Source: Populus alba
Lineage: Eukaryota; Streptophyta; Magnoliopsida; Malpighiales; Salicaceae
Direction: 5' to 3'
DNA length: 64,000 nt
Assembly: GCF_005239225.2 (NCBI RefSeq)
Contig: NC_133301.1
Coordinates: 9,486,318-9,550,317 of the forward strand
Both the position numbers and the translations under genes were made by a program. The notes beneath the pieces are model-generated. The model worked only from the letters and a program-made list of their open reading frames with translations. It had not been told where the DNA came from and did not search any database. Below are positions 1-11,037 of this stretch, piece after piece. Numbering within the stretch: the first letter of the stretch is position 1; every line of letters starts with the position of its first letter.

Positions 1-290
1 ACCAATTTACCAACGGTTTTTACAGACAGAATTTGCACGCAAAAAAAAAAGTTTCCCGCTTGAAAAATACCAACGGATTTTTATTCCGTCGGTGATATCA
101 CAAGTCACCGACGGCTACTTTCCGTCGGTAACTTCGTCGATGAATTGTTGAAATACCGACAGAATATACCGTCTATCAATTCGTCGGTAAGTCATGAAAA
201 CACCGACCGAATTTATCCGTCTGAAAATTTTTTGGTGATGGTCGCGGCTACTGTATAATGCTGACGGATTTATTCCGTTAGTAAATCCTT
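1..290. repeat. CACTA subterminal repeat cluster, distal (3') side
   Basis: Short degenerate motifs of the type ACCGACGG / CCGTCGGT recur in both orientations about every 20-40 bp. Such clusters near CACTA termini are the usual binding sites for the element's own DNA-binding protein. The terminus itself is left of the window. Confidence 0.75.
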
Positions 291-508
291 TGTAATTGTT
301 TTTTTTTTATTTTTTTTATAATTATTTAGAATACATAATATAAAATGATATAAATTAATGGTAATAAAAAACCAATTATGCAAATAAAAATTTATATTAA
401 GCATCAAAAACAAAAAAAATAAAAGATAAATAATATTCATTACAAAATGAAATGTTTCAAAAAAACATTAAATGTGAAATTTTAAATGTAAATAATGTTT
501 ATTAAAAA
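291..508. other. AT-rich 3' flank of the second CACTA gene
   Basis: Very AT-rich sequence with long T and A runs between the subterminal repeats and the stop of the Transposase_24-type gene. No ORF or motif is seen. It probably serves as 3' UTR and spacer. Confidence 0.4.
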
Positions 509-2150
509 TTAATATAAAGGAGGAGGAGGAGGAGGAGGCTGACTGTTATGCGGCCAAAAAGGATTGGGTGCACATGTTCCATCTTGTGCCATGTTCATGA
601 CTATTTGACGAAGCTCTACATAGGCCGCTCTTTGTTGTTCAGAATCTGCTCTGTATTGTTCTTTGAGTTGTGTGTACGCCTCTGATAGGTGGTCGCACTT
701 TTGCTGCAAGGCCATGAACCCCTTAAGATTGGGGAGCTCCCGACGGTTGAAAGCAGTACGGGTCGTAACGCAAGTTGTCGTCGTAGTGTTGGAGAGCCCG
801 TAAACCCGATTCTTATCGGATCCACTTGACGATCCAGCCTCCATCCACAATTCCGGATGGGTCGAAGGATCGTCCCCGTATGTCTCCCTCAACCGATTAT
901 TATAAGTCTCCCTCATCATATTCAATTCAATAAACATAATAATAACTTACAAAATAAAATGGTTGAACAAACATACCATAAAATGTTGAGCACGACTGTC
1001 AACGAACTGTTGCACCCCCTTTTGGCGGTCTTGACTTTGCACGTGCGTCTCTACAAACAGCTCCATAGGGCTCGGCTCACGTCCAAGAGACGTAGCCTAT
1101 AATGAAAAATATGTATTAACAACAAATTAATTGAACGATATATTCCATTTAAATTAATCTTACCATCCGTTTTGCATGTGCAGCAAACAGAACAGAGGCG
1201 CCGGTGTGCGTTGTCATCGAGCCATGAATTGGCTGATTTCGACTGCCAGCACCAGACTGTGAGCGTCGTGTGAACCGCTTAGACGTCACGTGCTGAAGAT
1301 AGTGCGGCCATATATCTTCCGGGATGTATATCGGTTTGAAATCCCTCCAAACCGCAACATCGTTCCAGCCTTGGAACCCCCTATCCCTCGCAGTTTGTTT
1401 TGCCTTTTTTTGGGCTTCGTACCAAAAATCACACAACCTACTTCACACAAGAAAAAATTACATTTCGAAACATAATTTTTTTTGTAAAAAAAAAGTTGTA
1501 TTGTTTTCGATGTTACCTAGTTGCCACGTGATTTTCCCACACCCTCCTCACAACAGTGTTATGTTCCTCGTTCCAGCAGAATCGATTTTGTGTATAAAAA
1601 AATAATTTTTTAAAATGTTAATAATTTATTTACAATTATATTAAGAATTTATTATAAATAAGCTGAAAATTATATATTAACACGAACCTGAAATCTGGAA
1701 AACCATGCATTGATTTGAGGCATCCATTCAAGATACCTGGATATCTGACTCCATTGAAACAATGGAATCTCCATCGACGATTTAAACACCAATGATATTA
1801 CTCGGGCGGCCTCAATGTTTGTGAGCCTGAAAAGAAATGAAATTAATTAAATAGTGACTTCATAAATTATGTTTTAAATTTGTTTTTTTTAAAAAAAAAA
1901 AAACAAAACCTTAACAAACTTACATTGAAAGATCGTCCTTCCATTGTGCCTTGTACTTGCGGGAAAATTGATTCCGCTGCGAAGGCACGCCGCTTTTGCG
2001 CTATGAAACAGCGCTGGAAGAGGCAGTATCGGTTGACGGCACAAGTGGTGTAGGTGCCTCTTCTTGAGAGTCACCTAAGGAAATATCTTCCTCGCTGCTA
2101 GGCGAACTTGATGCAACCGGACGTGAAGCTCTGGTTTTTATTATGAGCAT
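509..2150 (-). pseudogene. CACTA second gene, Transposase_24 (Ptta/En/Spm) type
   Basis: This is a multi-exon minus-strand gene downstream of TNP2 in the same element. Exons I can read: start ATG at 2148-2150 to about 1923; about 1828-1688; about 1575-1527; about 1436-1164, with DFWYEAQKKAK and a VTSKRFTRRSQSGAGS segment; 1096-977, with the family hallmark LGREPSPMELFVETH; and 907-509, with RLRETYGDDPSTHPELWMEA, a Q-rich probable coiled coil and a proline-rich tail. GT/AG sites fit at 1096, 976 and 908. The product is expected to be a nuclear DNA-binding protein acting with TNP2, by analogy with TNPA-like second genes. A TAG stop at 2001-2003 interrupts the first exon, so I call it a pseudogene. 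Exon limits above 1440 are uncertain. Confidence 0.65.
2001..2003 (-). other. Premature TAG in the Transposase_24-type gene
   Basis: The first exon reads in frame from the ATG at 2150 with an acidic/serine-rich N-terminus, meets TAG here after about 49 codons, then continues in frame with plausible coding sequence to the donor near 1923. A single C-to-T change of a glutamine codon would explain it. Confidence 0.6.
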
Positions 2151-3119
2151 CTAACCAATTTTATATAAATAATTGTATAATTAAATTCAAATGTTAAAAA
2201 AAATTCGGCAGCACCTCCCCTATACTTGATACTACCCAAATCCACAAACCTGTAAATATTAACAATAGCCACAACCAATTGACCCAATCTATACTAATTA
2301 TTCCAACATATTCAATTACTAATCCTAAGGTAAATTCAACATTAACAATTACAATTCAACAAAATTATTCAATAATTATGCCAATACAACAATAAAATAT
2401 ATTCAATAAATTAAAAAAAGAATTATAAACTAACAAGTAACATCAATGGAAACAATTAAACACAAATTATGCAATAATAGAGTAAACTTACTAATTATTC
2501 CAACATATCCAATTACTAATTCTAAGGTAAATTCAAACATTAACAATTATAATTCAACAAATTATTCAATAATTATGTCAATACAACAATAAAATATATT
2601 CAATAAATTAAAAAAATATATAAACTAACAATTAAAAACAATGAAAATAATTAAACACAAATCATGCAATAATAGAGTAAAAATTACTAATTATTCCAAC
2701 ATATGCAATTACTAATTCTAAGGTAAATTCAACATTAACAACAAATATTCAACAAATTAACTAATAACAATTATGCCAATACAACAATAAAAAATATTCA
2801 AATAAATTTTTTTAAAAAAAACTATAGACTTTAGGGAAGAAATATTCATACCTTAATAATGTGTTGAAACAAAAAAATTATCTACATTAAAAAAATACAA
2901 CAAAACAAAAAAACATAAAAAGCATAAAAATAACTATAAATGAAATGAAATAGAAAAAAACACATACCTTTTAATATGATGAAGATTCACAACCAAGCTT
3001 GTTAAAGATTCAACAAAGCTTGAAGATTTGAGAGGAAAAAAATTAAAATTCTAAGGTGAGAAACGTTAGAAATGGAGGAGAAGAAAAAATGAACTGAAGG
3101 GGCGGCCACAAGAACTTAT
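2151..3119. repeat. AT-rich spacer with a 196-bp tandem repeat
   Basis: The phrase ATTATTCCAACATAT begins at 2297, 2494 and 2690, so the period is 196-197 bp and about 2.7 units lie between 2220 and 2820. Each unit continues with a conserved CTAAGGTAAATTCAA segment and an A-rich tail. The rest (2820-3119) is AT-rich without an ORF. This is the upstream region of the Transposase_24-type gene. I see no coding signal. Confidence 0.7.
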
Positions 3120-3389
3120 AGTGCAGTTTTACCGACGGATTCACCGACAGAAATATAAAATTATTATTATTTAAATTAAATCCGTTGGTAACATGCTAAA
3201 AATCCATCGGTAATTTTTGAATTTCGCACCGAATTTTTTAATTACCCTCCATATTTTTCGCGGTCTGTCAGTGATTCTGTTGGTAAGCTGACACGGTCAG
3301 AGGTGCATTCAATTCACACCCTTTGGAATTCGCACATTCCGTCGGTATTTTTGTATGTAAAATTTGCCCACCGACGGACCTATTCCATC
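3120..3389. repeat. Internal cluster of CACTA subterminal-type motifs
   Basis: ACCGACGGATTC, CATCGGTAA and CCGTCGGTA motifs like those at the element's ends appear here in the interior, between the two genes. They run directly into the 81-bp array. Internal placement is unusual, since these motifs are normally confined to the termini. Confidence 0.6.
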
Positions 3390-4083
3390 GGTATGGACGT
3401 CGATAACGTTGTCTGTATGGACATCGGTGATTGTGGCATTTTGGTGTAATTATTTTCGAACTCTCTGTGAGATGCCGACGGACGGTGGTCCTTCGGTATC
3501 GGCGTCGGTGATTGTGGTATTTTGGTGTAATTATTTTCGAACTCTCTGTAAGATGCCAACGGACTACTGTCCGTCGATATGGATGTCGGTGATTGTGGCA
3601 TTTTGGTGTAATTATTTTTGAACTCTCTTTGAGATGCCGATGGACTGCTGTCCGTAGGTATGAATGTCGGTGATTGTGGTATTTTGGTGTAATTATTTTT
3701 GAACTCTCTGTGAGATGCTGACGGACTGCTGTCCGTCTGTATGGACGTCGGTGATTGTGGCATTTTGCTGTAATTATTTTTGAACTCTTTGTGAGATGCC
3801 GACGAACTGTTGTCCGTCGGTATGGACGTCGGTGATTGTGGTATTTTGCTGTAATTATTTTCAAACTCTCTGTGAGAAGCCGACGGACTGCTATTAATCG
3901 GTATGGACGTCAGTGATTGTGGCATTTTACTGTAACTATTTTCAAACTCTATGTGAGATGTCGACGGACAGTGGTCCATCGGTATGGACGTCGGTGATTG
4001 TGGCATTTTGCTGTAATTATTTTCGAACTCTCTATGAGATGCCGACGAACGGCGGTCTGTTGGTATGGAGGTCGGTGATTGTT
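3390..4083. repeat. 81-bp minisatellite array, about 8.5 units, each with a short inverted repeat
   Basis: The anchor GATGCC (or a variant) falls at 3471, 3552, 3633, 3714, 3795, 3876, 3957 and 4038, exactly 81 bp apart. The core of each unit resembles CCGACGGAC-TGCT-GTCCGTCGG, a 9-bp inverted repeat with a 4-bp loop, followed by GGTGATTGTGG and a TGTAATTATTTT stretch. Because 81 is divisible by 3, frames stay open through the array. A 237-codon minus-strand frame (3380-4093) encodes a 27-residue repeat of the type KMPQSPTSIPTD. I treat this as a regulatory-type array and not as a gene, because the core matches the CACTA subterminal motif. Confidence 0.85.
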
Positions 4084-4276
4084 CAATGTACAAGAGATGT
4101 TGTGTTTATATTTTCTATTTACCTTCCTGCAAAAAATTCAATGATAAAATGTCCATTGCACAGAAAAATAGCAACAGTGCTTAAACAATAAATATATATT
4201 TCGTGTTACAAAATATATCATCCATAATGTAAATTACATGAAGAAAAGGGTTTTACACAGGGCTTCGTTTTGATAG

Positions 4277-5041
4277 TTACTCAGAATTATCTTCTTCTTC
4301 GTCATCAATTGAATAGTCATCACCTTCATCGGAATCTTCAATATGGATATCATCTTCTTCATCGACATTTGCTTGTCCGCTAGAGCTCAAAACAACGTTC
4401 AACTCCTCTACGTCAACATCAACAAGACTATTATCGGAAACACGAAAATTTGAATTTTCTTGCAATTCATTCGAAGGAGCAACTCGATATGGTTCAACCA
4501 ACTCACTAACTTGAAAGACTTCATCCAGCACACTTGTGTCTTCGTTCTCATCCTAAACAACCTCGACACGACCCCGTGGTTTCATTTTTAAAACGGAAAA
4601 CCAATCAACTCTTGATCGATCCTTTCTAAATGAAGGGGTGTATGTGTAATAAACTTGTTGACATTGCTTTGCGAAAACAAAGACATCGTTTATGTTATGG
4701 AGTCTAGCTTTTGAGTTGATTTCGACCAAACCATGGTGCGAATCAACTCTAATTCCTCTGTCCGTCGTGTCATTCCAATAGCATTTGAATAAAAACACTG
4801 TATTCTACTCGCTATGATATTGTAGTTCGACGACCTCTTCTAATCTACTATAGTAGTCAACTTCTAACTCACTACTTGTGGATCCTTTAACACAAACACC
4901 GCAGTTGTATGTCTTTCTTCCTTGCCCGTATTCTTCAGTATGGAAAACATATCCATTGACAAAATACCCATTGTAGCACTTAACTTTTCTTTCAGGCCCG
5001 AGGCTTAGTGAAGACAATGACTTAGACACACTTCTTCTCAT
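4277..5041 (-). pseudogene. TNP2 C-terminal part (DUF4216 and acidic tail)
   Basis: Three adjoining minus-strand frames (5041-4805, 4798-4553, 4531-4277) carry DUF4216 signatures: VNGYVFHTEEYGQGRKTYNC, then VLFKCYW-like and VFAKQCQQVYYTY, and finally a tail dominated by Asp and Glu. They are separated only by single stop codons (near 4802 and 4550), consistent with one decayed exon. Confidence 0.78.
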
Positions 5042-5350
5042 TTGATAAACCTTGTATACATGTAATGTACATCAATAAACGGTAAATGAACAAGAATCTC
5101 GTAATGACATGCATATGTACAGTAATTTTGCAAGTTAGAATGAGTTTGTGATAGTGCTTACATATGTTATGAACCATGTGGCAAATTGTTCATCTTGTAA
5201 TTGAAAGATCTGGGAGTCGGTCAGCTGCGAGTTATTGGAGAGCAAATATTGTCGATGTTGCCTGCAAGTGATAATGAGTGTATGATTTCACAATATATAA
5301 TTAGCAATATATTACTGACAAAGTTTAATTAGTATTACACATATATAAAC
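5042..5350 (-). other. Probable TNP2 intron region
   Basis: AT-rich interval between the DUF4218-side exon and the DUF4216 exon. Short coding-like patches may remain near 5170-5265, but no clear motif could be assigned. Confidence 0.4.
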
Positions 5351-6630
5351 TTACTGAATAAATGGTCTCAGCTCATTATAGTTAAATAGAATATAGTTGT
5401 GTGCTTGTTTGAATTCTATTTCCGACAAATATCTTCCTCTTACGGCATTTTTAGGTGTGGGTCGTCCAGTATTGGAGAATATTGACAAGTTCCCACTAGA
5501 AGGCACTTCATCGCCATCATCATGCCTTGGAACGCGATTGATTCTTGTTCTCAGATGAGGTTTGAAATAGTACGAGATAAATGTTGAGATCTCTTCAACA
5601 ATATAGGCCTCAGATATCAAAGCCTCTACATGCGCCTTGTTCTTAACCTTTTTCTTGAGATTAAACAAGTACCTGCATTGAATTACAATTCAAGTATTTC
5701 CAATTCAAGTATTTCTAATAAAATACTTTTAGATATGAATTCCATTGCAACTGTAATATCTAACCGTTCGAATGGGTACATCCATTTATACTGGTTTTGT
5801 CTTCTAGCTTTTGCCTCGAACAGTAGATGTATAAGGAGATGCTCCATTGAGTCAAAAAATGAAGGAGGGAATATCATCTCAAGTTTGCATAGTGTCTCAA
5901 TAATATTTGTTTGAAGCCTCTCAATATGCTCAACATTCAACTTGCTGGAGTATATATCTCTGAAGAAATGTCTGATCTCCGTCAATGCATCTCATATTCC
6001 TTTTAGCAACAAATCACAAAAAGCTAACGGGATGAGTGTTTGCATAAACACGTGGCAGTCATGACACTTCATTCCATACAATCTGCAGTCCTCTATGTTA
6101 ACAAGCCTTGATATGTTCGATGCATGTCCATCCGAAAAACGCAGACTCTTAAGCCATTTGTAGACTAGCAGTTGTGCGTTTTTCTCTAACATGAAGCTTG
6201 CCCTTGGTTTTGCGACCCGTGACTCCTCATAAACCAACTCCATATTTTTACGATTATCGTATAAAGTTATATCCAATCTAGACTTGATGTTGTCCTCTGT
6301 CTTCCCCTTCACATCCATGACGGTGTTGAAAATATTCTCAAACATGTTCTTTTCGATGTGCATGACGTCAAGGTTATGGCGGAGAAGATTGGTCTTTCAA
6401 TAAGGAAGCTCCCAAAAGATACTTCGCTTTACCCAATTATGGGTCAAACCAAAACCAGGAAACTTTTGCTTACCTGATTGAAGGCCAAACACAATGTCAC
6501 CGTACTCTGATACAACATGATGCAATTCTTCACCAGAATGACACGGGGATGCAACATCTTTTTCAACTCTGCCAACAAAGAAATCTTTTCTGTTCTTTCT
6601 GAACCTGTGATTAAGTGGCAAGAAGCGACG
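5351..6630 (-). pseudogene. TNP2 middle part (end of Transposase_21, DUF4218)
   Basis: After the solo LTR the homology resumes with RRFLPLNHRFRKN and continues through KDVASPCHSGEEL, DVMHIEKNMFENIFNTVMDV, HDCHVFMQTLIPL and FFRDIYSSKLNVEHIERL to KWMYPFERL. A further exon (5668-5351) follows after a short intron and contains SEIEFKQAHNYIL. In-frame TGA codons near 6395 and 5990 split the frame where tryptophan is expected. Confidence 0.82.
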
Positions 6631-6635
6631 GTGAC

Positions 6636-8230
6636 TGTCGCACGTGTGCGGCGGCGCGGCGATCGTCCACCCTCAAGGAAAAATCGGAATATTTATTCCT
6701 GGCAAATGTGTGGAGAGACAAGGAATTCTTGTCTCTACAAGTGAAAAATATGGACTGGGAGTCGCCACCTAGTATTCTGGTTACTAGGAACCCTAACTGG
6801 TCTCAAGAGATCGGGTACGGAGATTGGTTGCGTAAAGGGAAGGTATTAGCACCCCAACTACGCCCTACCTAAGGTAGGCTGCATTGTTTTAATGTCTGAT
6901 AAAATCTAAAATCGTGTTGTGGTTTTTGAATTGTTGGTTCGTTTACGGTTTAAGAAAAGTCCTCCTCTGTAAGGAGATCCTTATCTTTATCGGGTAAAAA
7001 CTAACTATCCGAAGTCGTCAAAAGAAAATATCTTTTTAATATCAGGAATACGATTTACGTATAAATTCATAATCCTTGATACTAAAATCAAACAAAATAA
7101 AATATTTTTTTGTTTTTGAGATTTTGGCCAATGTTCTCTTGACTTTAATAAACTAGTTATTAAAGCCAAAATGCATGCTAAAATATTATTTTTTGACATA
7201 TGAAAAATACGATATGATATTTTAGATTTGAAACACTTGGCCGTATGCACAAAAATGTTTTTTTTAATTTTTTTGTATTTTTGGAAGTTTGTGACAAAAA
7301 AAACCGGGTATTTTAATACCCGATTTGTATTTTTACGACATAAAAATACTACCCGATATTAATAAAAATAACATAAATAAAAAATGGGAACATCATAAAT
7401 ATTTTTTAAAACAATAATATTTTTTCTTTTTTTTAAATGGGCCGGATCAGGCCCAATTGCATGGGTTGGGCCAAACCTGGCCCATTTACATGGGCTGGCT
7501 GACGTCCCAGCCCAGGCCCAAATGGGCTGGTTACTGTGTGCACAGTAACCAGCGAATTAATTTGCCAAGTTACTGTGCACATGCACAATAACCGGGTAAT
7601 TAATTAATGGCTTGCAGAACGTGCACAGTGCACGTTCTACATGCAAGAAGATGAACAGTAAAACGAGATAAGGGGTTGAGGGCTGACCTGTGGTGGCTGT
7701 CGTCGATGGCGGAGCTGCTGGTGGTGACAGGAAGCGGCGCTGACAGTGGGGTGGCCGGCGGTGGCTCTGCGTTTTCCTTCTCTCTCTCCTCTGTTTTTTT
7801 CGTTTTCTCCTCTGCTGCTTCTTCTTTGTTCTCCCTTCTCTCTCCTTTCCCCTCTCTTTGCTCTCCCTTCTCTTCTCTTCCCCCTCTCTCGGGTCTTTTT
7901 TTTTTCTTTCTTTTTTTTAGCAGCCCTCCCCTGTATTTATAGGAAAACAGGGGAGGGAGAACGTGTTGGGGCGGCTACTGTTGGCTGCCCCCTCCACTAC
8001 CTTCAACGGATAACAACGCCAGGCAAGTGGGTGAATTGTGGGCGTCTTATTGCGCCAAAGCCGGGAAAGAAAGTAGGCGAAAAGAGAAGAAAAAAAAATG
8101 ATTTTTCTCCCCTGTTCTCTGCGCGTCCAGGGGAAGAAGACGATGGTGTCGTTTCAAAACGGCACCGTTTTGTGTTTTTTTTTTTTTAATTTATTATTTT
8201 TTTGTGGGGACCCAAAAATGGGTTACAACA
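6636..8230. mobile_element. Solo LTR (Ty3/gypsy-type, possibly TAT/Ogre-like) inside TNP2
   Basis: The insert begins TGTCGCACGTG and ends GTTACAACA, so it has TG...CA termini. It is flanked by GTGAC at 6631-6635 and 8231-8235. The CACTA paralogue at about 37370-37400 shows the uninterrupted sequence, which confirms the limits. There is no internal coding sequence, so it is a solo LTR of 1595 bp left by LTR-LTR recombination. Phrases such as GGGAGTCGCCACC and AAGGTATTAGCACCCC recall Ogre/TAT LTRs of other plants; that assignment is from memory of the family and is tentative. The interval 7740-8200 is pyrimidine-rich. Confidence 0.85.
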
Positions 8231-8235
8231 GTGAC

Positions 8236-9650
8236 AGTAAAAAAAAAAAAGCTTTACCTCTGTTTGCTAGCGTGAATGCCTTGTTGTTTTCCATGCAGTA
8301 TGGACATGTGAGTTTCCCATGTGTGCTCCAACCAGAAAGCATTCCATAAGCTAGAAAATCATTGATAGTCCACAGCAAAGCCACCCTCATAAGGAAATTT
8401 TGTTTCCTCGATATATCATAAGTCAGAGCTCCGGAAGACCACAACTGCACCAGCTCATCAATCAACGGTCGAAGACAAACATCTATATTCCACCCCGGGC
8501 TGCTTGGACCGGGTATGAAAGTAGATAAAAACATGAATTCCAGCCTCATACACATTCCCGGTGGCAAGTTATAAGTTGTGAGTATGACCGGCCAACAAGA
8601 ATAGGGAGTAGCAAATGACCCAAATAGGTTGAATCCGTCTGTACACAACCCAAGACGAACATTCCTTGATTCAGCTAAAAAGTCAGGATGCACACTGTTA
8701 AAGCGTTTCCACTTTTTGCCGTTAGAAGGATACACCATCACACCATCAACCGCATCATGTGTTTGGTGCCATGTCATGTGCTCAGCAGTCCTTCGTGACA
8801 TGAATAACCTTTGCAGTCTAGGTGTGATCGGGAAATATCTAAGTTTTTTATACGCCACTAGAGTCTTTCCCCTGCCAGTTCTGGGTTTGTAACGGGAATG
8901 CCCGCATGTCATGCACTCGGTCATCTCAGCATTTTCAAGGTAGTATAACATGTAGAAGTTAGGGCACATGTCAATTTTCTGGTATCCTAAACCGAGGGGT
9001 TTCATTATGGACTTCGCAGCATAGAAGTTCTCTTTCAGCCTGTTCCCTTCAAGTAAAATGCTTCTTGCCCAATCAATAATTTTGTCATACCCGGCCTCAC
9101 TCAACCCGTGATCTGACTTGATGGTGAACACATGTGCCACGGCCAACAATTTACTGTGGTTTGTGCAGTCATCCCATAATGGTTCGTTAAAATCTTTCAA
9201 CAAATCAAAAAGCCTAGTTGCCTCTACATTAGGTTCTTCTTCTACGATTGGGCATTGACTGACATTACCTTGATTCATTCTCATTGCATCCATAACCATA
9301 TTTCTGTAAGGATTAGTGTTGTCATTTGCTGCTTCATGCACGTTGTTAGCACTAGAAGTTGACCCAACCACCGTTTCTCTTATTCTCCTATTACTAACAA
9401 ATACCTCTCCATGTGCATACCAACACTGGTAATCCTCCATAAACCCTTTGTGTAGAAGATGCATCCTTACAACATCTGGATGCAGATACTTTTTATTTTG
9501 ACACTTCCTACATGGACACCTAATACCGCCTCCAGTAAAATTTCTGGGAATAGATGTTGCGAAATTAATAAAACCCTGAACCACATTACAATAATTCATC
9601 CTCCGCAATCCATGGGGTGAATCTAGATACATCCATGAACGATCATCCAT
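8236..9650 (-). pseudogene. TNP2 N-terminal exon (Transpos_assoc plus Transposase_21)
   Basis: This is an open frame of about 470 codons starting MDDRSWMYLDSPHGL at 9650. The start is supported by the same opening in the paralogue at 35960. It contains the cysteine cluster CPCRKC, then the Transposase_21 core with the acidic catalytic candidates in TDGFN and DVCLRPLIDEL and the CPYC motif near the break. The frame leaves homology at the poly-T run at 8236, where the solo LTR begins. Confidence 0.88.
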
Positions 9651-10149
9651 GACTTCTATCGAACCTCTATAAAATTATGATGACATCATGTATTAATTAA
9701 CTAAGTTAGGTAAATAAACTTGCAAAAATATTACTTTATCTCGAGATTATCCAACAAACCAATCACAACTTCTCATAAATATTAAATATTCATTATCATT
9801 TACCAACGTCCATACAAATTAATATATATAAATTAGCAGAAATTACCACTCTGCAATACCATCGATAAAACTTAAAAAGGACTCATTAAGTAAGCTATTA
9901 ATTATTTCAAAATAGAACATGTAATTCGGTAATTCCACAAAGTTTTAACAATTTACAAACAAATACAATCTTACAAAATCTAAAACAAACCATAACAGGT
10001 ATAAAATTATACATTCATATACTACAAGTTTGTTTGAGAAATAACAATAAAACACGTACATCTACTATAACAAAAATACATATACTAAAAAAACAATAAA
10101 ATTTAAATTTAAATGTTAAAATTTAAATAGATAGAATTACTTACAAAAA
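9651..10149. other. AT-rich 5' leader of TNP2
   Basis: AT-rich, non-coding interval between the transposase start and the subterminal repeats. It is expected to hold the transposase promoter and 5' UTR. The paralogue at 35750-35959 is similar in its last 200 bp but much shorter overall. Confidence 0.45.
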
Positions 10150-10832
10150 TTGATAAAATCCGTCGGTAAATCAGAACACGAATGCTATGACCACAAAACT
10201 TCAAGAAATACAACTTGTTGTGCTGAGTTGAGCAAGATTTTTATTTGGGGGCGAGGGGGGTTGGTTATTTGCAGATGGGGAGAGTTAGGATTAGAAAGAA
10301 GAAGGAGATATGGGGGAGGAGAGTGTCGGTAGAGTGGCCATATATTTACTTTTTCCGACGCCCTCACCGACGGAATAAAACCGTTGGTGACTACGTCGGC
10401 GACTCTGTCGGTCATTCTAACGGGAAATCGACACGTCACCGCACATACCTGCTTTTCAAATCCCTCGGTGATTCCGTCGGTATTTTTAACAGTGCACCGG
10501 TCACGTCACCCATACGGATCTGCCATTTCAATTCCGTCGGTGATTCCGTCGGTATTTTGAATGGTGAACCGGTCCCATCACATGTACAGGTCACCCGTTT
10601 TGAATCCTTCGGTGATTCTGTTGGAAAAATCACTCGCCAGAACCTCCACGTCAGCTACCTGCCATTTTTTCATTAATTCTGAACTTTCCGTTCGTAATTC
10701 GGTCGGTAATTACCGATGGAATACAACCGTCGGTAATTACCGACCGAATGACGGACGAAAATTTTCTGTCGGTAATTTCGATCGAAAAACACTGACAGAA
10801 ATATTCCGTCGGGGATTCCGTTGGTATTAAGT
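10150..10832. repeat. CACTA subterminal repeat cluster, 5' side
   Basis: Numerous copies of TTCCGTCGGTGATT-like and GTCGGTAATTACCGAC-like motifs, in both orientations, lie just inside the TAGTG terminus. Spacing is roughly 50-75 bp in the 10350-10630 part. This is the typical recognition region for CACTA transposition proteins. Confidence 0.82.
10697..10749. repeat. 20-bp inverted repeat near the CACTA terminus
   Basis: ATTCGGTCGGTAATTACCGA (10697-10716) is mirrored by its exact reverse complement at 10730-10749, with a 13-bp loop. The second CACTA element has a longer inverted repeat at the matching place (35462-35528). Confidence 0.85.
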
Positions 10833-10847
10833 GAATTTCTGGTAGTG
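10827..10847 (-). repeat. CACTA terminal inverted repeat
   Basis: The last 21 bp before 10848 are the exact reverse complement of the first 21 bp of the element starting at 35366. This identifies both as one family and fixes the right boundary. Confidence 0.92.
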
Positions 10848-10991
10848 AATTGTGCTCTAAAAAAGTTAAAAATCTTTGTGACAATGTCAAATAAGCTGAT
10901 AACATTTAATTAAATGATAAAAAAACAGCGGTAAATAAATTATAGATTGAATCAAACAAAAAAAGTTTTAATAAGAACTAATAACGAACAT

Positions 10992-11037
<46 letters not shown>

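Larger units (their letters stand above)
4277..9650 (-). pseudogene. TNP2-type CACTA transposase, disrupted
   Basis: This encodes the DDE-type transposase of the element. Order on the minus strand: Transpos_assoc zinc-finger-like domain (CPCRKCQNKKYLH, residues about 45-60), Transposase_21 domain with LCTDGFNLFG and NIDVCLRPLIDEL, DUF4218 (HDCHVFMQTLIPL to KWMYPFERL), DUF4216 (NGYVFHTEEYG to FVFAKQCQQVYY), then an acidic D/E-rich tail. The intact family protein is usually about 1000 residues or more. Lesions seen: the 1595-bp solo LTR at 6636-8230, a poly-T slip beside it, and TGA codons near 6395 and 5990 where the family has tryptophan. The paralogue at 35960 lacks the LTR. It would act in the nucleus on the element's termini. 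Confidence 0.9.
1..10847 (-). mobile_element. CACTA (En/Spm) DNA transposon, left end outside window
   Basis: The right terminus reads GAATTTCTGGTAGTG and ends at 10847. This is the inverse of the CACTACCAGAAATTC terminus at 35366. Read on the minus strand, the element starts at 10847, then has subterminal repeats (10832-10150), a TNP2-type transposase (9650-4277), a Transposase_24-type gene (2150-509), and a second subterminal repeat cluster at 290-1. The left terminus is not in the window, so the element exceeds 10.8 kb. The flanking AAT (10848-10850) matches AAT in the duplicate site at 47033-47035, as expected for a 3-bp target duplication. Both genes carry nonsense codons, and a solo LTR sits in the transposase, so this copy cannot make its own intact transposase. 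Confidence 0.88.

Noticed and set aside
3380..4093. 237-codon minus-strand repetitive ORF as a gene
   Set aside because: It is the 81-bp DNA array read in frame. Other frames are also open (3268-3864), and the DNA motif, not the peptide, matches the element's termini.
7676..8189. Plus-strand Ser/Phe/Leu-rich frames
   Set aside because: They lie in the pyrimidine-rich part of the solo LTR. Compositional, no start context or family.
10185..10676. Several overlapping ORFs on both strands near the CACTA right end
   Set aside because: They arise from the repeated subterminal motif. No domain, and they conflict with the regulatory repeat interpretation.
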